Shown here: piece after piece, positions 58,956-64,000 of the stretch
Layout: each line of letters begins with the position of its first letter
Numbering within the stretch: the stretch's first letter is position 1
NCBI GenBank assembly: GCA_003609755.1
Contig: AP017991.1
Coordinates: forward strand, 4,203,001 to 4,267,000
Reading direction: 5' to 3'
From: Planktothrix agardhii NIES-204
GTDB taxonomy: Bacteria > Cyanobacteriota > Cyanobacteriia > Cyanobacteriales > Microcoleaceae
Length of the DNA: 64,000 bases
Program-made: the position numbers and the translations under genes
Notes under the pieces: generated by a model
The model's input: only the letters and a program-made list of their open reading frames with translations
Told to the model about the DNA's origin: nothing
Database searches by the model: none

Positions 58956-61148
58956 ATGTTATCAGCCAATGGCTTATTTAATGAATCCTTTTATTTAGCA
59001 CAAAACCCCGATGTGGCGGTGGCGGTTGCTAGTGGAATTATTGCTAATGGATTTCAACACTTTATTGAGTCCGGTCAATTTCAGGTTCGCCAACCCAGTC
59101 CCCTCTATGATGAATCCTATTATTTAGCTACAAATCCTGACGTTGCCCAATTGATTAAAAGTGGAGCTTTTGCCAGTGGGTTTCAACATTATATTAACCT
59201 GGGACAGTTGGAAAATCGCAGCCCCAGTGTTTTATTTGATAGTACCTATTATTTAACCGAAAATCCGGCTCTTGCGGCCATCGTTGCCCAGGGAAATATT
59301 ACCGGAATTGAGCATTTTGTTAACTTTGGACAATTTGAAGATCGCAGTCCCACACCCTTTTATAATTCTAACTATTATTTAGCTAAAAATCCCGATGTTG
59401 CCATTGCCGTTGCCCGGGATGAACTCACCGGAATTGAACATTATATTAACATTGGAGCCGCCGAAAATCGTCAATTTACCCCCTTTATTCAACCCCAAGG
59501 TTCTAGTTTACCTAATCGAGTCGCCACCGGAGATACAACCCCCAATTCCACGGTATTTTTAACCCGTAGTTCGGCGGCGGGAACTGTTAGTCTGGAATAT
59601 GGGAATAATCTTAGTTTTATTAATCCTTTGGGAATCCTTTATAGTGACGTCACAGATATTACTGAACCCGTTAAGTTAGCAGCTAATAATTTAACTCCAA
59701 ATACTCAATATTTTTATCGGTTTACCAATGCAGAAGGAACATCATCAGTAGGAAGTTTTCGCACTCCAGCAGCTATTGGAACCCAACAGGGATTAAGATT
59801 TGGAGCCACCGCCGACGGACAAGGGGAATTAATGCCCTATATGTCGGTTAATAATATTCCTGAACGCAATTTAGACTTTTTTGTGGGATTGGGAAATACC
59901 ATTTCTGCTGATACGATTTCCCCCGATTTACCCGGCGTTGAACAAGCGGTTACTCCCCTGGATTTTAGAACTAAATATAATGAGATTGTTTCCCCCCGTT
60001 TAGAACTTAATCCTTGGGCAAATTTACAAGCTGCAACAACAATATATAGCACTTGGAATGATCAAAATTTAATTACGGGTTTTGCGGGGGGAGAAATTCC
60101 CGCTTTATCTCCTCAACAGTTATTTTTTGGAACTGACGGACAATTTATTAATAATACTGATCAATTTAACATCGGTTTGCAAGCCTGGAAAGAGTATAAT
60201 CCCGTGGGAAATCAAGTCTATGGAAAAACCGGAGACCCCCGCACTGCTAATCAAGATAAACTTTATAGATATCAACCTTTTGGCAGTGATGGGGCGTTAT
60301 TTGTATTAGATGCACGTTCTTTTAGAGATGCACCTTTACCTCAAGTTCCTGACCCGGCTTTAGATATTCAAATTAATCAATTTTTAGCATCTTCTTTTGA
60401 CCCTAACCGGACGTTATTAGGAAAAGCACAGTTAGATGATTTAAAGATTGATTTATTAGAAGCACAAAACTCTGGGGTGAGTTGGAAATTTATTTTTTCT
60501 CCGGTTCCAATTCAGAATTTAGGATTATATGATTCTGCTAACCGTTGGGAAGGATATGCCTCTGAACGTCGGGATTTATTACAATTTATTGATCAAAATA
60601 ATATTAAAAATGTTGTATTTGTATCGGGAGGTGCCGGAGGAACTATTGTTAATGAGTTAACCTATCAATTGAATTTTGATCAACCTCAAATTAAAACCGA
60701 TGCGATTGAAATTACTGTAGGGCCCATCGGTTATCAGTTAAATTTAGGTGAAAGCTTTATCCCTGGAACTTGGGGGTCAGAAATTATGAATTTTAGTTCT
60801 ATTGATACTATTACCCAGGATACTAAGGATTTTTACTCAGGGTTAGATACGGCTTCAAGTAAAGATCAATTAGTCCAAAATATTCTGAATAATCAACTAA
60901 ATCAATTCGGATATGATCCGATTGGTTTAGATGAAACAAAACTCAATTCTGAGTTAATTAAAGGGTCTTATTTTGCAGTTCATAATTTTGGCTGGACTGA
61001 ATTTATTGTTGATCCACAAACTCAAAAATTGCAGGTGAATGTCTATGGAATTGAACCTTACACCCAAACAGATATCCAGTCAATTCCAGCTAATATTATT
61101 AATCGTCAGCCAGAAGTAATTAGTCAATTTGTGATTAATTCAATATAG
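58956..61148 (+). CDS. PhoD-like protein with four N-terminal repeats; metal ligands lost
   Basis: Residues 1-175 are four units of about 43 residues of the type FYLAQNPDVA, G-QHF, GQ-E-R-P, a repeat found in large secreted cyanobacterial proteins. Residues 185-265 are a fibronectin-like PhoD_N domain (SVGSFRTPA end), and residues 270-730 are PhoD-like, with KLYRYQPFGSDGALFVLDARSF, GKAQLDDLKIDLLEAQNSGV and WEGYASERRDLLQF. The catalytic motifs are altered: the GDTIYAD region reads GNTISAD, the DDHE region reads NDQN, and the DIHG region reads GGAGG. It probably no longer acts as a phosphodiesterase or phosphatase. Confidence 0.8.
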   Translation: MLSANGLFNESFYLAQNPDVAVAVASGIIANGFQHFIESGQFQVRQPSPLYDESYYLATNPDVAQLIKSGAFASGFQHYINLGQLENRSPSVLFDSTYYLTENPALAAIVAQGNITGIEHFVNFGQFEDRSPTPFYNSNYYLAKNPDVAIAVARDELTGIEHYINIGAAENRQFTPFIQPQGSSLPNRVATGDTTPNSTVFLTRSSAAGTVSLEYGNNLSFINPLGILYSDVTDITEPVKLAANNLTPNTQYFYRFTNAEGTSSVGSFRTPAAIGTQQGLRFGATADGQGELMPYMSVNNIPERNLDFFVGLGNTISADTISPDLPGVEQAVTPLDFRTKYNEIVSPRLELNPWANLQAATTIYSTWNDQNLITGFAGGEIPALSPQQLFFGTDGQFINNTDQFNIGLQAWKEYNPVGNQVYGKTGDPRTANQDKLYRYQPFGSDGALFVLDARSFRDAPLPQVPDPALDIQINQFLASSFDPNRTLLGKAQLDDLKIDLLEAQNSGVSWKFIFSPVPIQNLGLYDSANRWEGYASERRDLLQFIDQNNIKNVVFVSGGAGGTIVNELTYQLNFDQPQIKTDAIEITVGPIGYQLNLGESFIPGTWGSEIMNFSSIDTITQDTKDFYSGLDTASSKDQLVQNILNNQLNQFGYDPIGLDETKLNSELIKGSYFAVHNFGWTEFIVDPQTQKLQVNVYGIEPYTQTDIQSIPANIINRQPEVISQFVINSI

Positions 61149-61149
61149 C

Positions 61150-61500
61150 GCTAGGGAACAGCCCCCCGTGCACGGGGGATTTGGGAGAGAGGTCACACAG
61201 TTTTTCCTAGAGAATGAAACAGCCCCCCGTGCACGGGGGGTTTGGGGGAGAGGTCACACAGTTTTTCCTAGAGAATGAAACAGCCCCCCGTGCACGGGGG
61301 GTTTGGGGGAGAGGTCACACAGTTTTTCCTAGAGAATGAAACAGCCCCCCGTGCACGGGGGGTTTGGGGGAGAGGTCACACAGTTTTTCCTAGAGAATGA
61401 AACAGCCCCCCGTGCACGGGGGGTTTGGGGGAGAGGTCACACAGTTTTTCCTAGAGAATGAAACAGCCCCCCGTGCACGGGGGGTTTGGGGGGGCTATTC
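61150..61500. repeat. Six 61-bp tandem repeats, each with an 18-bp palindrome
   Basis: The GTGCAC centre occurs at 61168, 61229, 61290, 61351, 61412 and 61473, exactly 61 bases apart. Each unit carries C6-GTGCAC-G6 (the first has G5) and the tail GGTCACACAGTTTTTCCTAG. The head (TATAGCGCTAGGGAACAGCC) matches the dispersed repeat family seen at 5724 and 12268. It separates two converging genes. Confidence 0.92.
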
Positions 61501-61515
61501 CCTATTCCTATAAAT

Positions 61516-62595
61516 TCAAGCGATCACAGAATGTTCAGGACGGGCAAAAATCATCCGACCTGCGGAAGTTTGCAAGGAACTTGTCACAATTACTCGTACC
61601 AAATCCCCGACATACTCACTTCCATCTTCTACAACAACCATTGTACCATCATCTAAATAACCAATACCCTGAGATGGTTCTTTCCCTTCCTTTCTAATTT
61701 TCAACTCAATAATATCCCCTGGTAAATAGGAGGCACGGATCGCTTGCACCAAATCATTAATATTCAAAACTGGAACTTGTTGTACCGTTGCCACCTTTGA
61801 TAAATTGTAATCATTGGTTAATAGCGTGCCATTGATTTCTTGAGCAAATCGGACTAATTTGGCATCGACTGTTTGCGGTTCTTCATAATCAATGGAATGA
61901 ATCGAAATCTGATCGGGATAGTCTTCTCGTAGACGATTCAAAATATCTAATCCTCGCCGTCCTCGCACCCGTTTTTGATCATTAGCCGCATCAGCAACTA
62001 ATTGTAACTCCTGTAAAATAAACTGAGGTACTAAAATTTGACCTTCAATAAACCCTGTTTCTAACAAACTTTCAATCCGACCATCAATAATACAACTGGT
62101 ATCAATTACTTTGGTATAAGCAGGTTTTAGAGTTCCTTCCGCCAATAACATTGAGTCTAAACTACCCGGATTAATAATTCTGAAAAATGCCCGTCCGTGG
62201 GTATCCGCTAAATTAACGCCCGTAAACCCAAACATGGCACTACATAACAGTGCAAACAAAGGTTTCATAAACCCAAATTCCCTGGGAATAGGCAGTAAAA
62301 ATAACGGTGCTAACATTAAATTAGCGACTAATAATCCAATCACCAAACCGATAGCACGGGTGATTAATACGTCAAGAGGCATCTGGCGAACTTGTTCTTC
62401 TAGGCGACGATAGCTGGTTTGCACCACTAAACCCATTACGCCTCCGATTAAAGCGGTAAATGCACCCGTAACCGATCGCAGTCCTTCGATATTTGTGACT
62501 TGATCGAGTACAGGTTTCGGAAGCAATTCAATGCCGTAGAAGCCCGTCCCAGCACCAGCTATTATGAATAAAATAATAATGATTGCATCTAGCAT
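61516..62595 (-). CDS. PIN/TRAM domain membrane protein (YacL-like, 359 aa)
   Basis: Four N-terminal membrane helices (about residues 3-20, 40-60, 80-103 and 110-128) precede a PIN nuclease domain (about 163-285), with the acidic residues in VIDTSCIIDGRI, the middle of FILQELQLVAD, and LLTNDYNLSKVA. A TRAM RNA-binding domain (about 290-350) follows, with GIGYLDDGTMVVVEDGSEYV. The order matches the YacL family. It is expected to be a membrane-anchored RNase; the target RNA is unknown. It diverges from the HemW-like gene. Confidence 0.92.
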   Translation of the reverse strand: MLDAIIIILFIIAGAGTGFYGIELLPKPVLDQVTNIEGLRSVTGAFTALIGGVMGLVVQTSYRRLEEQVRQMPLDVLITRAIGLVIGLLVANLMLAPLFLLPIPREFGFMKPLFALLCSAMFGFTGVNLADTHGRAFFRIINPGSLDSMLLAEGTLKPAYTKVIDTSCIIDGRIESLLETGFIEGQILVPQFILQELQLVADAANDQKRVRGRRGLDILNRLREDYPDQISIHSIDYEEPQTVDAKLVRFAQEINGTLLTNDYNLSKVATVQQVPVLNINDLVQAIRASYLPGDIIELKIRKEGKEPSQGIGYLDDGTMVVVEDGSEYVGDLVRVIVTSSLQTSAGRMIFARPEHSVIA

Positions 62596-62764
62596 GATTT
62601 TAAGCCGATGGAAGTGGTTTGGAAATCCCGTTCAGGATATCCGTGGGTTTGTGTACCATTATATCTTCTGTGGGAAACCTAATCGGTATTTGACTGTGAG
62701 GGAAAACCGACCCCACTTATTCTCCCGACTCCATTATTGTCTATAATCCCCCCAAACCCTTAAT

Positions 62765-64000
62765 ATGACTGATTCTTCTATTCTCACTAACACTCAATCT
62801 CAACCCGGTTTTCCATCTTTAGAATCCCCCAGATCCGCCTATTTACATATTCCTTTCTGTCGTCGCCGTTGTTTCTACTGTGATTTTGCCGTGTCTGTAG
62901 TAGGCGATCGCCAACATGGGGATAATTCTGCCATAATTCAAGACTATGTAAAAGTTTTATGTCAAGAAATTGCCCAACAATCCGTTTCTTCTAATATTTA
63001 TCCTTTAAAAACCGTTTTCTTTGGCGGTGGAACTCCTTCGTTATTATCGGTTAATCAGTTAGAACAAATTTTACATCTAGTAGATAAAAAATTAGGTATT
63101 TCTACAGATGCAGAAATTTCTATGGAAGTAGACCCCGGAACTTTCGATCAAGAAAAATTACAAGGTTTTCTGGATTTGGGGGTAAATCGAATTAGTTTAG
63201 GGGTACAAGGATTTCAGGATAAACTCTTACAATTAGCTGGGCGATCTCATACCGTTGATGATATTTTTTCAGCAATTAATATTATTGAAAAAACTGGAAT
63301 CAAAAACTGGAGTTTAGATTTAATTTCCGGTCTACCCGAACAAACCTTAGAAGATTGGGAATATTCCTTAAAAACCCTATTAAAAATTAACCCCAATCAT
63401 ATCTCGATTTACGACCTAATAGTCGAAGATAAAACACCCTTTTCTCGATATTATACTCCGGGTGAATTTCCCCTACCCACGGAAGAATCCACCGCCCAAA
63501 TGTATCGTTTAGCTCAACAACTTTTAACACAAGCTGGCTATGAACATTACGAAATTTCTAACTATGCCAAACCCGAATTTCAATGTCAACATAATTTAGT
63601 CTACTGGAAAAAACAACCCTATTATGGTTTTGGCATGGGGGCGGCAAGTTATCTTCAGGGTTATCGCTTAACTCGACCTCGAAAACGACAAGAATATTAT
63701 GCCTGGGTTAATGGTAATTATTCATACAATATTGCCGAATTTGTCGATACAACCCAAGAAAAACTATTAGAAACATTAATGTTAGGATTACGGTTAGCAG
63801 AAGGAATTAATTTAGAATATCTATCACAACAATTTGGAGCCGAAACCCTAGCCCAAATATTAACAATATTAATTACTTTTAAAAATCAAGGATTAGTTCA
63901 ATTTTTAGATACCCAAAAACAACCTATTTCTAACACCATTCAACCGCACTTAAATCAAGGTTTTATTCAATTAACAGATCCCGATGGTTTCTTACTTTCT
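62765..64000 (+). CDS. hemW: HemW-like radical SAM protein (3' end beyond window)
   Basis: The frame is open from the ATG at 62765 to the window end (412 codons, no stop). The radical SAM cluster motif is CRRRCFYCDF (C-x3-C-x2-C) near residue 32, after AYLHIPF. TVFFGGGTPSLL, MEVDPGTF, ISLGVQGFQDKLLQLAGRSH and SLDLISGLPEQTLEDWEYSL match HemW, a heme chaperone often misnamed oxygen-independent coproporphyrinogen oxidase. The CxxxCxxC of HemW and HemN differ, and the FCRRRCFYCDF form with an extra Arg fits HemW. The C-terminal wing domain (LMLGLRLAEGINLEYL) is present. Confidence 0.9.
   Translation, partial: MTDSSILTNTQSQPGFPSLESPRSAYLHIPFCRRRCFYCDFAVSVVGDRQHGDNSAIIQDYVKVLCQEIAQQSVSSNIYPLKTVFFGGGTPSLLSVNQLEQILHLVDKKLGISTDAEISMEVDPGTFDQEKLQGFLDLGVNRISLGVQGFQDKLLQLAGRSHTVDDIFSAINIIEKTGIKNWSLDLISGLPEQTLEDWEYSLKTLLKINPNHISIYDLIVEDKTPFSRYYTPGEFPLPTEESTAQMYRLAQQLLTQAGYEHYEISNYAKPEFQCQHNLVYWKKQPYYGFGMGAASYLQGYRLTRPRKRQEYYAWVNGNYSYNIAEFVDTTQEKLLETLMLGLRLAEGINLEYLSQQFGAETLAQILTILITFKNQGLVQFLDTQKQPISNTIQPHLNQGFIQLTDPDGFLLS

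Noticed and set aside
61150-61500. CRISPR array
   Set aside because: The 61-bp units are identical throughout and have no unique spacers, so it is a plain tandem repeat.

Overview
The window is chromosomal DNA of a cyanobacterium, most likely a filamentous Oscillatoriales of the Planktothrix type. The grounds are HIP1 octamers (GCGATCGC) throughout, genes for SipA, Ycf23, DUF4327, DUF1400, DUF2301 and an IctB-like protein, a ferredoxin-type nir-nrt-narB nitrate cluster behind an NtcA site, AT-rich coding DNA, and many short palindromic or tandem intergenic repeats. The genus is inference; the phylum is secure.

Layout. 0.2-13.2 kb is ordinary core sequence: ictB, a tiny lipoprotein, a CDF metal exporter, a decayed tnpB, a family 3 glycosidase next to rbfA, sipA, a DUF1400 protein, a PilC/GspF-like protein and a 14-TPR protein. 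13.28-33.22 kb is an integrated element (below). 33.2-46.9 kb is core again: an SDR-dioxygenase fusion, guaA, a cbiD carrying an in-frame minisatellite, an FAD oxidoreductase, DUF29 paralogues, a patch of broken genes, creatininase, ycf23, a CcbP-like protein and cytosine deaminase. 47-57.6 kb is the nitrate operon nirA-nrtA-nrtB-nrtC-nrtD-narB: uptake by the NrtABCD ABC transporter, then reduction of nitrate (NarB) and nitrite (NirA). Its NrtD carries a large extra C-terminal half. 57.8-64 kb holds a triple-repeat secreted protein, a PhoD-like protein that has lost its metal ligands, a six-fold 61-bp palindromic array, a PIN/TRAM protein and the start of a HemW-like gene.

The main discovery candidate is the 19.9-kb element. 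An exact 18-bp direct repeat (13281-13298 and 33206-33223) brackets it, with a tyrosine recombinase gene next to the right copy. It encodes an XRE repressor beside a 14-bp perfect inverted-repeat operator, a leftward operon (HNH protein, membrane protein, several unknowns, single-pass microproteins), a rightward replication operon (DUF3102, ASCH, and a DnaB-N/RepA-type ATPase with a cluster of ACCGATCG repeats inside the gene), and a 9-kb block of mostly unrecognised, often beta-rich, virion-like genes ending in a phage-fibre-like protein. I recognise no terminase, portal, protease or HK97-type capsid gene. If the ends are joined, the circle has just two transcription units leaving the operator region in opposite directions and meeting at about 22.57 kb, with the virion-like block directly downstream of the integrase. 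It could be an undescribed temperate virus, a satellite, or a plasmid-like relative.
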